Positions 24,581-32,917 are shown, counted from the stretch's first letter. The stretch: DNA of 40,432 nucleotides from Clostridiales bacterium UBA3953 (GCA_002385415.1 DGDL01000063.1:1-40432), one strand, 5' to 3'. Notes: generated by a model from the sequence alone, not told the origin. Program-made: numbers and translations.

Positions 24581-24609
24581 TTGATTTGGCGAGCGACGCG
24601 TGGTATAAT
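24581..24609 (+). promoter_or_regulatory. sigma-A promoter of the SGNH hydrolase operon
   Basis: TTGATT (24581-24586), a 17-bp spacer and TATAAT (24604-24609); leader about 70 nt. Confidence 0.75.
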
Positions 24610-24684
24610 AATATCGAAAGTAGTCTATCTTTATCACAGTGTCTGTCAACCTATTGAGCGCTTGAAAATCACAATATTAAGGGT

Positions 24685-25671
24685 ATGAATATAATTTCAA
24701 ATAAAAATATCGGCAGGACGGTCTGTTTTATACTTTTGACCGCGCTGCTGTTTTCACTATCGGTAACAGTTTTCGCCTCGTCGCACAACGGGCAACAGCC
24801 GCAAAAAGGGCTTGTATACCGGCTCCATGCCACATCCACGCTTGAGTCGGCTGCGTCCGACCCGCCGGTCGAGCCGCTTGATATACCCGATTTCCTTTTT
24901 CCAAAAACAGGCGGATTTCTTTTGCCTGATGAAGATGAGGTCTTGGAATACCTGACGCCTCCGCCGGCTCAAGAGCCCTCCGCCGAGGATTCCCCGTCTG
25001 CGGGCGAGGCCGATGCACCGCCGCCTACCATTGTTCCGCAGTCGCAGCCGGTGGACGACAATTATTTTGCCGACGCAGTGTTTATCGGCGATTCGCGAAC
25101 CGTGGGCATGATGACATACAGCGGCGTGAAAAGCCACTTTTATGCAAAGGTATCGCTTAACATCTTCAGCGTGCTGCACACCGAGTTTTTGGTACCGCCC
25201 GAAGGCGGTGATGAGCTTTTGACCGTGCTCGAGGCGCTGGAGAAATATCCCGTTTTCGGCAAAGTATATATTTGTTTCGGGATAAACGAGCTTGGGTACA
25301 ATCCCACATCGTTTATAAATGCTTATGAGTATTTCCTTGACCGCGTTATGGAGCTTCTCCCCAACGCGACCATATATATTCAGTCCATAATCCCCGTCTC
25401 CAAAGAAGCCGCCGCACGCAGCAAGTACGGCGTGACCAACGAGGCAATATTGCGGAACAATGCACTGCTCCTTGATCTTGCCAAGAAAAAAGGCGTTTAC
25501 TATCTCAATGTATACGAGATTTTCGCAGACAGCGACGGCGCGCTCGACCCGTCGCTCAGCTCCGACGGAATCCATCTTGGCAAAGAGGGCATAAAAATGC
25601 AAATGGACTATCTGCGCACGCATACGGTCGGCGCACACACAGCAGAAGCATCGTCAAATATTAAGAATTGA
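24685..25671 (+). CDS. Secreted SGNH/GDSL-type hydrolase
   Basis: The 328-residue protein has a signal peptide or anchor (hydrophobic 11-31, ending VFASS). A Pro/Glu/Asp-rich linker (about 58-124) precedes an SGNH domain with FIGDSRTVG (nucleophile Ser137), ICFGINELGYN (block III Asn) and SSDGIHLGKEG (Asp/His pair). It should deacetylate or hydrolyse an ester on the outer face, such as a cell-wall or polysaccharide O-acetyl group. AAGGG lies only 1-2 nt before the ATG, an unusually short spacing. It is followed at once by a DUF4358 lipoprotein gene whose ribosome site overlaps this stop. Confidence 0.85.
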   Translation: MNIISNKNIGRTVCFILLTALLFSLSVTVFASSHNGQQPQKGLVYRLHATSTLESAASDPPVEPLDIPDFLFPKTGGFLLPDEDEVLEYLTPPPAQEPSAEDSPSAGEADAPPPTIVPQSQPVDDNYFADAVFIGDSRTVGMMTYSGVKSHFYAKVSLNIFSVLHTEFLVPPEGGDELLTVLEALEKYPVFGKVYICFGINELGYNPTSFINAYEYFLDRVMELLPNATIYIQSIIPVSKEAAARSKYGVTNEAILRNNALLLDLAKKKGVYYLNVYEIFADSDGALDPSLSSDGIHLGKEGIKMQMDYLRTHTVGAHTAEASSNIKN

Positions 25672-25682
25672 GGTTCGGACTT

Positions 25683-26165
25683 ATGAGAAAAGCAAGGATA
25701 ACATCAATTGTGTTTATTTTGACAGCATTTGTGGCTTTCATTTTCTCCGCCTGTGAGAAAGCCGACCCATATGCAAATCTGCAGCTTGATATTGAGCAGG
25801 TCGCGCGCGATATACGTGAAAGCGGAAAATTTGTTGAAGAGCTCGAAAGGCTTGACGACGAAGCGGTTCCTTATGTATACAATCTGGGCAATCCCGTAAA
25901 GGCAGTCGTTTATGCCGGAAGCGGTGCGACGCCCGAGGAGATTATCGTCGTCGAGTATGCTGACGAGCAGGCGCGTGCTGACGGTTACAAGAAGCTGAGC
26001 GCTCACCTTTCCTCACAGCGCGAGACATTCGACGATTACAATGCCGAATACCGGCCGCTTCTCGACGAACCGCTGTTTATTGAGGCGGGCAGATATATTA
26101 TTTACTGCATTTCAAGCGATTTTGACGCCTCCAAAGCCGCGCTCAACCAACATATCGACAGTTAA
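25683..26165 (+). CDS. DUF4358 lipoprotein
   Basis: The 160-residue protein has a lipoprotein signal (hydrophobic run ending FIFSAC, lipidated Cys about residue 24) and a DUF4358 domain: VKAVVYAGSGATPEEIIVVEY and RYIIYCISSD are characteristic. The function of DUF4358 is not known; members are exported and common in gut Clostridia. The ATG at 25683 is preferred because GAGG lies 9 nt upstream, inside the stop region of the SGNH gene. A TTG at 25668 would overlap that stop. Gene pairing suggests a joint role at the cell envelope. Confidence 0.83.
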   Translation: MRKARITSIVFILTAFVAFIFSACEKADPYANLQLDIEQVARDIRESGKFVEELERLDDEAVPYVYNLGNPVKAVVYAGSGATPEEIIVVEYADEQARADGYKKLSAHLSSQRETFDDYNAEYRPLLDEPLFIEAGRYIIYCISSDFDASKAALNQHIDS

Positions 26166-26170
26166 AAAGC

Positions 26171-26196
26171 AGCCCGGGAACGCCTGTTCCCGGGCT
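26171..26196. terminator. Bidirectional hairpin between DUF4358 and spoVFB
   Basis: A perfect 11-bp stem AGCCCGGGAAC-GCCT-GTTCCCGGGCT. On the minus strand it is followed by GCTTTTTAAC, a good terminator for spoVFB. On the plus strand the T-run is weak (CTATTATATT). Confidence 0.8.
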
Positions 26197-26217
26197 CTAT
26201 TATATTGTGGCAAGCCA

Positions 26218-26778
26218 CTATATAAGTAACGGCTGAATCTGTCTGCCTAAGAGGGCGGCTCTGAGAGTCTCGGGTATCAGCGAGAAGTCGGCGATAAGCG
26301 AGTGGGGCTTGTTTTTTGGGTCGTCTTGCCCAAACGGCACAAAATAGATGTTTTTGCGCTCGAGCAGTCTTGCTATGCTTGTCAGGTTGGCCGACAGCGC
26401 ATCGTTTGTAGAGATGGCAATAACAAGCGGGCCGTCGGAGCGCAGATGGGCTTTTGCGGTCATTGTAACCGGCCCGTCTGTAATGCCCGCAGCCAGTCTG
26501 CCGAGCGTATTGCCAGTGCAGGGGGCGATGATAACGGCCTCGAGCCGCGTTTTCGGGCCGAACGGCTCTGCCCCCACTATGTCAAGTACCGGCTCGCGCC
26601 CGCATATCTCGGTGACTGTTTTCACATTGTCTGCCGCCCGTCCGAACCGTGTATCGGTTGTTGCGGCGGCCTGGCTCATGATGGGTACAAGCTCCCAACC
26701 CTCGCCGACAAGCCTGCGCATCGCCTCAAACGCCTTGTCGAAGGTGCAAAACGAGCCGCATATTGCAAATCCTATCAC
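26218..26778 (-). CDS. spoVFB: Dipicolinate synthase subunit B
   Basis: The flavoprotein-like subunit works with SpoVFA to oxidise dihydrodipicolinate to dipicolinic acid in the mother cell; the product is loaded into the spore core. Visible in the 186-residue protein are IGFAICGSFCTFDKAFEAM, VPIMSQAAATTDTRFG, the PCTGNTLGRLA loop, and NIYFVPFGQDDPKNKPHSL. The GTG start at 26778 overlaps the spoVFA stop (GTGA), and AAAGGAGG lies 9 nt upstream. Much longer upstream frames are non-homologous. Confidence 0.94.
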   Translation of the reverse strand: MIGFAICGSFCTFDKAFEAMRRLVGEGWELVPIMSQAAATTDTRFGRAADNVKTVTEICGREPVLDIVGAEPFGPKTRLEAVIIAPCTGNTLGRLAAGITDGPVTMTAKAHLRSDGPLVIAISTNDALSANLTSIARLLERKNIYFVPFGQDDPKNKPHSLIADFSLIPETLRAALLGRQIQPLLI

Positions 26779-27719
26779 GGCGTACTGCCTCCTTTGCCTT
26801 CGGCATATATGCCGTGTTCTTTTAGTATGTTCACAATGCCGGTGCGAAGTATCATGCCAGAGGTCGCCGGAGCTACCCGCCCGGGCAGCGACAATGCGCG
26901 GATCAGCTTTATGCCGTACGCTTTTGCCGCGTCGGGGTCGACACCGCCGGGTTTTGATGCGAGATCTATTATCAGCTTCCACGACGGGCTGCTGCTGGCA
27001 AAATTTTTCAGCCATACATCACCAAGCACCCGTGCGGGCACACTGTTGAATATAACGTCATAGCCCGAGCACAGCTCCATAATGCGCGAGAAATGCAAAG
27101 GCTTGTAACCGTAGAGCTTTATCCAGGCAAGATCGTCGTCGCGCCTTGCTGCGACTGTCACGTTTGCGCCAAACCCTTTCAGCAGATTGGCTACGGCACG
27201 ACCGACGCGCCCGAACCCCAGCACCGCCACATTTGAGCCGTGAAGCGTAACCGGCAGCTCGGATATTGCCACCGCCGCCGCACCCTCCGCGGTAGGTATG
27301 GCATTCTCGACACAGACATCTTCCCTGTCGTAATAGTCCTCTATTACAAGCCCGGCACCTTTTGCCATTTCACGCGCCGCCTCGTCGACACGCCCGGCAA
27401 GTATCAATGTGCCGACCGGCACACCGCCGAATATGTCCGAAAGCAGTATATCCCCGCCCAAAGGACAGCTGACGCGACGCCCGTCCGTCGTGTATGGCAG
27501 CGGAAGTATCACCGCGTCACACAGGTGAAGTGCGTCCCGGGCCGAAATACAGCGCACTGCGCCGCCCAGTATATCTTCGCCGCCGACATCTCCGCCTGCG
27601 CCGCACACCGCCACTTCATAGCCGTCTTCGGCAAGCGCGCGCGCAAGCCAAAGCTGTCGTACATCGCCGCCTATAACGGCGAGTTTTATGTCCGAATTGC
27701 TCAAATATTTTTTTGCCAT
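26775..27719 (-). CDS. spoVFA: Dipicolinate synthase subunit A
   Basis: The 314-residue NAD(P)-dependent subunit shows two Rossmann signatures: IKLAVIGGDVRQLWLARAL near the N-terminus and VAVLGFGRVGRAVANLLKGFG in the middle, followed by VDPDAAKAYGIKLIRALSLP. The ATG at 27719 (MAKKYLSNSD) is chosen with TAGGA about 6 nt upstream. Presence of the pair shows that the host belongs to a sporulating lineage and uses the Bacillus-type DPA enzyme rather than the Etf-based alternative known in some clostridia. It is divergent from the cls gene. Confidence 0.94.
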   Translation of the reverse strand: MAKKYLSNSDIKLAVIGGDVRQLWLARALAEDGYEVAVCGAGGDVGGEDILGGAVRCISARDALHLCDAVILPLPYTTDGRRVSCPLGGDILLSDIFGGVPVGTLILAGRVDEAAREMAKGAGLVIEDYYDREDVCVENAIPTAEGAAAVAISELPVTLHGSNVAVLGFGRVGRAVANLLKGFGANVTVAARRDDDLAWIKLYGYKPLHFSRIMELCSGYDVIFNSVPARVLGDVWLKNFASSSPSWKLIIDLASKPGGVDPDAAKAYGIKLIRALSLPGRVAPATSGMILRTGIVNILKEHGIYAEGKGGSTP

Positions 27720-27769
27720 GGTATTCCTATCACATCCACAAGGTATTTTAAACGGCAAAGGTCTATGCC

Positions 27770-27796
27770 ATTATATGCGCCACAAAGTGCGTCTGT
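27770..27796 (-). promoter_or_regulatory. Candidate mother-cell (sigma-E/K-like) promoter of spoVFAB
   Basis: On the minus strand, CATATAAT (27777-27770) matches the sigma-E -10 CATACANT at 7 of 8 and resembles the sigma-K -10. An AC dinucleotide (27796-27795) stands 17 bp upstream, as in sigma-K -35 boxes. No sigma-A pair is seen here. The motifs are short, so this is tentative. Confidence 0.3.
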
Positions 27797-27833
27797 ACCC
27801 CGCAGTAAATTACGCGGAAATTTAACATACAAC

Positions 27834-27862
27834 TTTACAAACCCCGGCAATTATGCTATAAT
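27834..27862 (+). promoter_or_regulatory. sigma-A promoter of cls
   Basis: TTTACA (27834-27839), a 17-bp spacer and TATAAT (27857-27862). Confidence 0.8.
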
Positions 27863-27922
27863 TTCATCAAAACACTCTACATAGAATGCGCGGCAGGGCC
27901 GTGCGCAGGAGAATATGATTAA

Positions 27923-29485
27923 ATGCTAAAGAAATTTATCAGACTTCTTTTATCGCGCCGAGCGCTCGTGATCCTGCTGCTGATTTTGCAAGTCTGGTTT
28001 GCGGTTTACGTCATCTGGCATGCAGGCATCCGCAACAACCTCGTGGCGATGGGTTTGACTCTCCTCAGCTTTCTCGTCGTTCTGTATATCGTAAACCGCA
28101 GCGACAGAGAGAGCTTTAAGCTCTCATGGGTCATTTTCGTGCTTGCAGTACCGCTGGTCGGCGGCGCTCTATACTTCATGTTCAGAGTGCAGTCCACAGC
28201 ACCCCGCAAGCGCAAAGCAATGCTGCAAAGCCACCAGCTCGCACGCGGTGCCCTTGTCCAGGACGAGAGCGTGCGCCGGGAGCTTGCCGAGGTCAGTCCG
28301 TCATGGATAAACCAAGTAGACTACCTGATCGATGTGCCGGGCTTCCCTGTTTATAAAAACACCGAAGTCGAGTATTTCGACGACGGAATGAAGTATTTCG
28401 AGCGGCTGCTCGAGGTCATCGAGCAAGCCCAGCGCTATATATTTGTCGAGGTTTTCATCATCCGTCCCGGCTGGATGTGGGACACGCTCGAATCCGCACT
28501 GACCGAGAAAGCCCGGGCAGGGCTTGATGTGCGCGTTATTTATGACGACATGGGTTGCTTTATGTCGGTACCCGGCAACTTCGATAAAAAACTGCGCCAA
28601 AAAGGGATAAAGTGCGTCAAATTCAACCCGTTCCGTCCGTTTTGGTCTACGCTTCAAAACAACCGCGACCACAGAAAAATAGTGGTCGTTGACGGCAAAG
28701 TCGCGCTGACCGGCGGTTTCAACTTCGGCGACGAATATGTGGGCCGAATCAGGCGCTTTGGCCACTGGAAAGATGCCGGCATACTGCTGCGGGGCGACGC
28801 GGCCTGGAGCTTTACCGTATTTTTTCTCGATATGTGGAACGGTTCGCTGCGCACCGTCGAGAATATTGAGCTTTTCCGGCCCGACCGCACGCATCAGGAA
28901 AATCAAGATTTTCATGCGGACGATCCCCCCTATTCTTCCCAGGGATATGTGCAGCCTTATGCCGACTCGCCTATCGATAACGAAAACACCGGCGAGCATG
29001 TCTATCGCCGCATACTTTCAAATGCACGCAAGTATGTGTATATAACAACGCCATACCTGATACTTGACGACACGCTTTTGTCATCGCTCGAGCTTGCGGC
29101 AAAATGCGGCGTCGATGTGCGGATTATAACGCCTGCAATCCCCGACAAAAGGCTCGTGCATATAACCACACGCTCGTATTACAGGCAGCTGCTTGCTGCG
29201 GGAGTGAGAATTTTTGAATATACGCCGGGGTTTATTCATTCAAAGATATTTATATCTGACGACGTAACGGCGACAGTGGGGACCGTAAATCTTGACTACC
29301 GCTCGCTTTACCTTCACTTCGAGTGCGGTGCACTGCTCCATCAGGTGCCGGCTATTGCCGACATCAAGCAGGACTTTCTTGATACACAGGCAAAATGCAA
29401 AGAAATAACGCTCGAAAACAGCAAAGTAAACTTCCTCACGCGCGCCATGCAGATTTTCATGCGCTTGTGCTCCCCGCTGATGTGA
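27923..29485 (+). CDS. cls: Cardiolipin synthase (phospholipase D family)
   Basis: The enzyme joins two phosphatidylglycerols into cardiolipin and glycerol at the membrane. The 520-residue protein starts with two membrane helices (about 12-60, including the PLDc_N-like VGGALYFMFR). It then has two HxKxxxxD motifs, HRKIVVVD with GGFNFGDEY (about 250-275) and HSKIFISD with VGTVNLDYRS (about 430-455), which form one catalytic site. Length and order are normal. GGAG lies 12 nt before the ATG. It is a single-gene unit ended by a terminator. Confidence 0.93.
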   Translation: MLKKFIRLLLSRRALVILLLILQVWFAVYVIWHAGIRNNLVAMGLTLLSFLVVLYIVNRSDRESFKLSWVIFVLAVPLVGGALYFMFRVQSTAPRKRKAMLQSHQLARGALVQDESVRRELAEVSPSWINQVDYLIDVPGFPVYKNTEVEYFDDGMKYFERLLEVIEQAQRYIFVEVFIIRPGWMWDTLESALTEKARAGLDVRVIYDDMGCFMSVPGNFDKKLRQKGIKCVKFNPFRPFWSTLQNNRDHRKIVVVDGKVALTGGFNFGDEYVGRIRRFGHWKDAGILLRGDAAWSFTVFFLDMWNGSLRTVENIELFRPDRTHQENQDFHADDPPYSSQGYVQPYADSPIDNENTGEHVYRRILSNARKYVYITTPYLILDDTLLSSLELAAKCGVDVRIITPAIPDKRLVHITTRSYYRQLLAAGVRIFEYTPGFIHSKIFISDDVTATVGTVNLDYRSLYLHFECGALLHQVPAIADIKQDFLDTQAKCKEITLENSKVNFLTRAMQIFMRLCSPLM

Positions 29486-29493
29486 TGCTGCAA

Positions 29494-29537
29494 AACAAAA
29501 AGGAACCGCTACACACAAAAGCGGTTCCTTTGTTTTT
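29494..29537. terminator. Bidirectional terminator between cls and the flavodiiron gene
   Basis: AAAGGAACCGCT pairs with AGCGGTTCCTTT across a 9-nt loop, followed by GTTTTT on the plus strand and, on the minus strand, by TTTGTTTTG. Confidence 0.9.
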
Positions 29538-29561
29538 CGGCTGTAGAAAAAGGCTCGGTGT

Positions 29562-31421
29562 TCAGTCGACCCGCTCAAACACGTCCGCGCCGTGCTTGCA
29601 GATTGGGCATATAAAGTCGGGCGGAAGTGTGTCACCTTCGAAAATATAGCTGCAAACCGTGCAGACAAATCCCTTTTTGTCGTCGCCCGGCTTTGGTTTT
29701 ATATGCTCGCGATAATACTCATATGTGACCGGCCGCTCATCCGAAAGGACAGCCGACCATGTCAGCTCGCAGACATACGTTATATGCGTGCCGCAATCTA
29801 TCTCCGACACTATATTGCCGGACAGCACCGCCGAGGCAAACTCGGTGAGATAATACAGACCGTTTTCGGAGCGCGCCACTATTTCATAGCCCTCAAACTT
29901 GTCAACATCCCGGCCGCATGTAAAACCGAAACGCTGATAAATGCTCAGCGGCGCCCTTTCGGACAGTATCGTCACGTTTGCAACCTTGTTTTTAGCAAGC
30001 AGCTCGGCCGTGTAATTGTTTTTGTTTACCGTAAACGCAAACTGTTTGGGCGTTTCGGTGACCTGCAAAACGGTATTTATTATACACCCGTTGTCCCGCC
30101 CGTCAGCCGAAGCTGTGAGGAGATACAGGCCATACGGAATTTTATAGATTGCCTTCGGGTCATTCGACGGCTCCTCAGCCGGTGACGTTGCCCCAGTCTC
30201 TCCCGGCTCGGACACAGCCTTGCCTCCTGCAGACATCGCAAGCGCTGCAGCGAGTTTATAGATGTCCTCGCGCTGCTTGTCCTTGACGGACGATTTTATC
30301 GACACCGTTTCGTCAAGGATTGTCATATTTTTCAGCGGGGCGATTATCTCACGCATCAGCTTTCCCGCAGTCGGCGCCCATGAGCCGTTTTCGATAAATG
30401 CCACTGTGCGGTTCTGAAGATTATGCGCCGCGATGTCACGCAATGCGTTGTCCATCTCGACAAATATGCCGGTATTATATGTTGTCGAGGCAAACACAAG
30501 GTGGCTCCAGCGGAAAGCCTCTGCAACAATCCTTGAGGCATGGGTAACCGACACGTCATAAACCGCGGTTTTCACTCCGAGCTCACGCAGCCGGCAGGCA
30601 AGTATATCGGCCGCATTGGCTGTGTTGCCGTAAACCGAGGCATAGGCGATCATAACGCCCGTCTCCTCCGGCTCATAGCGGCTCCAGCGGTCGTATTTCT
30701 CGATTATATAGCCTATTTTAGAACGATACACAAATCCATGAAGCGGGCAAATCAGCTTTATGTCCAGCTGCGAGGCTTTTTTCAGCAATGCCTGCACCTG
30801 CGGGCCGTATTTGCCGACGATGTTGCAGTAGTAGCGCCTTGCCTCGTATAAATAGTCGCGCTCGAAGTCGACCTCGTCGTCGAACAGCGCGCCGTTGAGC
30901 GCGCCGAAAATACCGAACGCGTCTGCCGCGAACAGAATTTTGTCGGTCTTGTCGTATGTGACCATGACCTCCGGCCAGTGTACCATCGGCGCCATGTAAA
31001 ATGACAGCTCATGCTTGCCCGTTTTGAGCGTATCGCCCTCTTTGACAACTATATATCTGTCGTCGGGCAGTTGATTGAAAAACTGCCCTATCATCGTCTT
31101 TATCATTGCGTTGCAGACAACCTTGGTATCCGGATAGCGGACAAGCAGCTCTGCAAGCGTTGCGGAGTGGTCAGGCTCCATGTGGTGCACAACGATAAAA
31201 TCAAGATTGCGCCCGCCCAGCACATGCTCCACATTTTCAAAAAATACGTTTGCAACAGCCCTGTCCACTGTATCAAAAAGCACAGTTTTTTCATCGACAA
31301 GCAAATACGAGTTGTACGACACCCCGTCGGGAACGCCATATACGCCCTCAAACAATGCCAGCCGCCTGTCGTTGGCTCCGACCCATACCAAATTCGGCGT
31401 TACGTTTCTGACACAATACAT
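29562..31421 (-). CDS. Four-domain flavodiiron protein (beta-lactamase fold, flavodoxin, flavin reductase, rubredoxin)
   Basis: The 619-residue protein should reduce O2 to water or NO to N2O. The diiron beta-lactamase-like domain (1-250) has ligands His80, Glu82, Asp84, His85, His148, Asp167 and His228 all in place. A flavodoxin domain (about 255-395) has the FMN loop ASVYGNTANAAD. A flavin reductase-like domain (about 425-575) and a short rubredoxin-like tail with CTVC (587-590) and CPIC (605-608) follow. The flavin reductase and rubredoxin could pass electrons from NAD(P)H within one chain. AAAGGAACC precedes the ATG. It is monocistronic. Confidence 0.93.
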   Translation of the reverse strand: MYCVRNVTPNLVWVGANDRRLALFEGVYGVPDGVSYNSYLLVDEKTVLFDTVDRAVANVFFENVEHVLGGRNLDFIVVHHMEPDHSATLAELLVRYPDTKVVCNAMIKTMIGQFFNQLPDDRYIVVKEGDTLKTGKHELSFYMAPMVHWPEVMVTYDKTDKILFAADAFGIFGALNGALFDDEVDFERDYLYEARRYYCNIVGKYGPQVQALLKKASQLDIKLICPLHGFVYRSKIGYIIEKYDRWSRYEPEETGVMIAYASVYGNTANAADILACRLRELGVKTAVYDVSVTHASRIVAEAFRWSHLVFASTTYNTGIFVEMDNALRDIAAHNLQNRTVAFIENGSWAPTAGKLMREIIAPLKNMTILDETVSIKSSVKDKQREDIYKLAAALAMSAGGKAVSEPGETGATSPAEEPSNDPKAIYKIPYGLYLLTASADGRDNGCIINTVLQVTETPKQFAFTVNKNNYTAELLAKNKVANVTILSERAPLSIYQRFGFTCGRDVDKFEGYEIVARSENGLYYLTEFASAVLSGNIVSEIDCGTHITYVCELTWSAVLSDERPVTYEYYREHIKPKPGDDKKGFVCTVCSYIFEGDTLPPDFICPICKHGADVFERVD

Positions 31422-31459
31422 AAAAGGTTCCTTTCCATAACATCTCTAAAACTATGTAT

Positions 31460-31488
31460 AGTATATACTCCGATACCCCACAAGTCAA
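31460..31488 (-). promoter_or_regulatory. sigma-A promoter of the flavodiiron gene
   Basis: On the minus strand, TTGACT (31488-31483), a 17-bp spacer and TATACT (31465-31460). Confidence 0.8.
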
Positions 31489-31573
31489 GAATTTTCGAGC
31501 TCTATCCATAAAATAAATCTACATAATATGCTATATTACGGCTGTAATATTTTTCGCGGGAGGTTTGATTTTC

Positions 31574-31697
31574 ATGGCAAAGAAAGACCGGCTAATGCTT
31601 TGGCGACTCTCGCGGATGTGCGCATTATCTGGCGCGAGCATGCGCTCCAAACCGACTTTCTATGCTGCCGTGCCGGCGTCATGTAAATTCCCACAAA
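31574..31697 (+). other. Possible small gene or gene remnant
   Basis: GGGAGG (31559-31564) stands 9 nt before an ATG at 31574 (MAKKDRLMLWRLSRM). The frame runs on antisense into the rplL terminator and gene end, to a stop at about 31780, so the downstream part is not credible. In the +1-shifted frame a run of plausible codons (ADVRIIWREHALQTDF) ends at a TAA near 31684. This could be a frameshifted remnant of a small gene. I recognise no family. Confidence 0.25.
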
Positions 31698-31700
31698 AGA

Positions 31701-31740
31701 AAAACGCCGCCGCAAATCGCGATGGCGTTTTGTGTTTGCA
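31701..31740 (-). terminator. Terminator after rplL
   Basis: AAAACGCC (31701-31708) pairs with GGCGTTTT (31724-31731); on the minus strand the stem runs into a TTTTCTTTTG tract. It lies directly after the rplL stop. Confidence 0.85.
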
Positions 31741-31745
31741 TTTTA

Positions 31746-32126
31746 TTACTTCAGCTCGACAACAGCGCCGGCGTCGGTAAGTTTCTTTTGGATTTCCTCG
31801 GCGGTTTCCTTTGAAACAGCCTCTTTGATTGCCTTGGGAGCGCTTTCGACAAGGTCCTTTGCGTCCTTGAGACCCAGACCGGTCAGCTCGCGAACAACCT
31901 TGATAACCTCGAGCTTCTTCGAGCCGATCTCCTTGAGGATAACGTCGAATTCGGTCTTCTCCTCTTCTGCGGGAGCGGCAGCACCGGCACCGGCAGCGCC
32001 TGCGACCGCGACGGGAGCGGCTGTAACGCCAAACTCCTCTTCAAGAGCTTTTACGAGCTCTGCCATTTCAAGAATAGTAAGTTCCTTGATAGACTCAAGA
32101 ATAGCTGTGATTTTTTCAGCTGCCAT
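31746..32126 (-). CDS. rplL: Ribosomal protein L7/L12
   Basis: The 126-residue acidic stalk protein recruits translation GTPases. It has the N-terminal dimerisation domain (EKITAILESIKELTILEMAE), an Ala/Gly/Pro hinge (about 40-55) and the conserved C-terminal domain (KKLEVIKVVRELTGLGLKDA, LVESAPKAIKE). GGAGG lies about 9 nt before the ATG. It follows rplJ by 54 nt and is closed by a terminator, so rpoB is not downstream here, unlike in many Firmicutes. Confidence 0.98.
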   Translation of the reverse strand: MAAEKITAILESIKELTILEMAELVKALEEEFGVTAAPVAVAGAAGAGAAAPAEEEKTEFDVILKEIGSKKLEVIKVVRELTGLGLKDAKDLVESAPKAIKEAVSKETAEEIQKKLTDAGAVVELK

Positions 32127-32180
32127 TTTGATATTACCTCCGATATATCAATTTTATAAATGAGTAAAATACCGTCCGCA

Positions 32181-32714
32181 TTACTCGGCGGCGGGTTCTG
32201 CTGCGGCTTCTTCGGGCGCTTCACCCGATTTATCAATAATAGCCTGCAGCGCGTATGCAAGTTTGTAGAGCGGGGACTGCATGCTGAGCATAACCTTGCA
32301 GATAAGCGTCTCCTTGGACGGAATCTGCGCAAGTTCAATAACTCCGTTCTGGTCGAGGAGCTTGCCTTCGACAAAACCTGCTTTGATCTCAAATGTCGGG
32401 ATCTTGTCCGCGTATTCCTTGAGGATTTTCGCGGGTGCAACGGGATCTTCCTGGCTGATTGCCAGTGCATTCATGCCGACAAGATGGGGTTTCAGTTCAC
32501 CCATTCCCGCCGCATCGAAAGCGCGCTCGGTCATGGTGTTTTTATATACCTTATACTCAACTCCGGCCTTGCGCATCTGGCTGCGGAGCTGGGTATCCTG
32601 CTCAACCGTAATGCCCTCATAGCTGACCAGCACGCCCGACACTGCCGTTTTCAGCTTTTCTGTCAGAGCCTCGCACTGAGCCTTTTTAATGGCCAATATT
32701 CTTTCGCTTGGCAT
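32181..32714 (-). CDS. rplJ: Ribosomal protein L10
   Basis: The 177-residue protein anchors the L7/L12 stalk to 23S rRNA. It shows the usual N-terminal domain (ILAIKKAQCEALTEKLKTA, VLVSYEGITVEQDTQLR, EYKVYKNTMTERAF) and an Ala/Glu-rich tail that binds L7/L12. AGGAGGTG precedes the ATG at a somewhat long spacing (about 13 nt). A long structured leader with a terminator-like hairpin controls it. Confidence 0.97.
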   Translation of the reverse strand: MPSERILAIKKAQCEALTEKLKTAVSGVLVSYEGITVEQDTQLRSQMRKAGVEYKVYKNTMTERAFDAAGMGELKPHLVGMNALAISQEDPVAPAKILKEYADKIPTFEIKAGFVEGKLLDQNGVIELAQIPSKETLICKVMLSMQSPLYKLAYALQAIIDKSGEAPEEAAAEPAAE

Positions 32715-32749
32715 GGCTTTTTGCTTGCACCTCCTGTGATATTTTTTGG

Positions 32750-32911
32750 GTCAAAATACAAAAACTCCCGGTCGCCGCAGCACCGGGAGAACAACAATCA
32801 AAGCTAAAGCACGGAGAGAAACTCCCCGCCCCTATAATATTGATTTCGTTCACCTCGGCTGGATTTACACCGCGCAAAACTTGCGCCGGCAACCGGCTGT
32901 CTTCGGCGTGA
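32750..32911 (-). ncRNA. Ribosomal protein L10 leader (autoregulatory mRNA element)
   Basis: Downstream of a perfect promoter, the leader reads CCGAAGACAGCCGGTTGCC, then GCCGAGGTG and a C-rich/purine segment, as in the Firmicutes L10 leader that binds the L10-L12 complex. It ends in an intrinsic terminator at 32765-32789: CTCCCGGT pairs with ACCGGGAG, followed by TTTTTGTATTTT. Excess L10 should favour the terminator and reduce rplJL transcription. The end point is approximate. Confidence 0.8.
32753..32789 (-). terminator. Attenuator terminator of the L10 leader
   Basis: An 8-bp GC-rich stem (32765-32772 with 32782-32789) followed on the minus strand by a U-rich tract, 38 nt before the rplJ ATG. 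Confidence 0.85.
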
Positions 32912-32917
32912 CAGCTA

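Noticed and set aside
26779..27015. Longer N-terminus for SpoVFB
   Set aside because: The extension is antisense-like Arg/His-rich sequence overlapping spoVFA; the GTG at 26778 with AAAGGAGG is the proper start.
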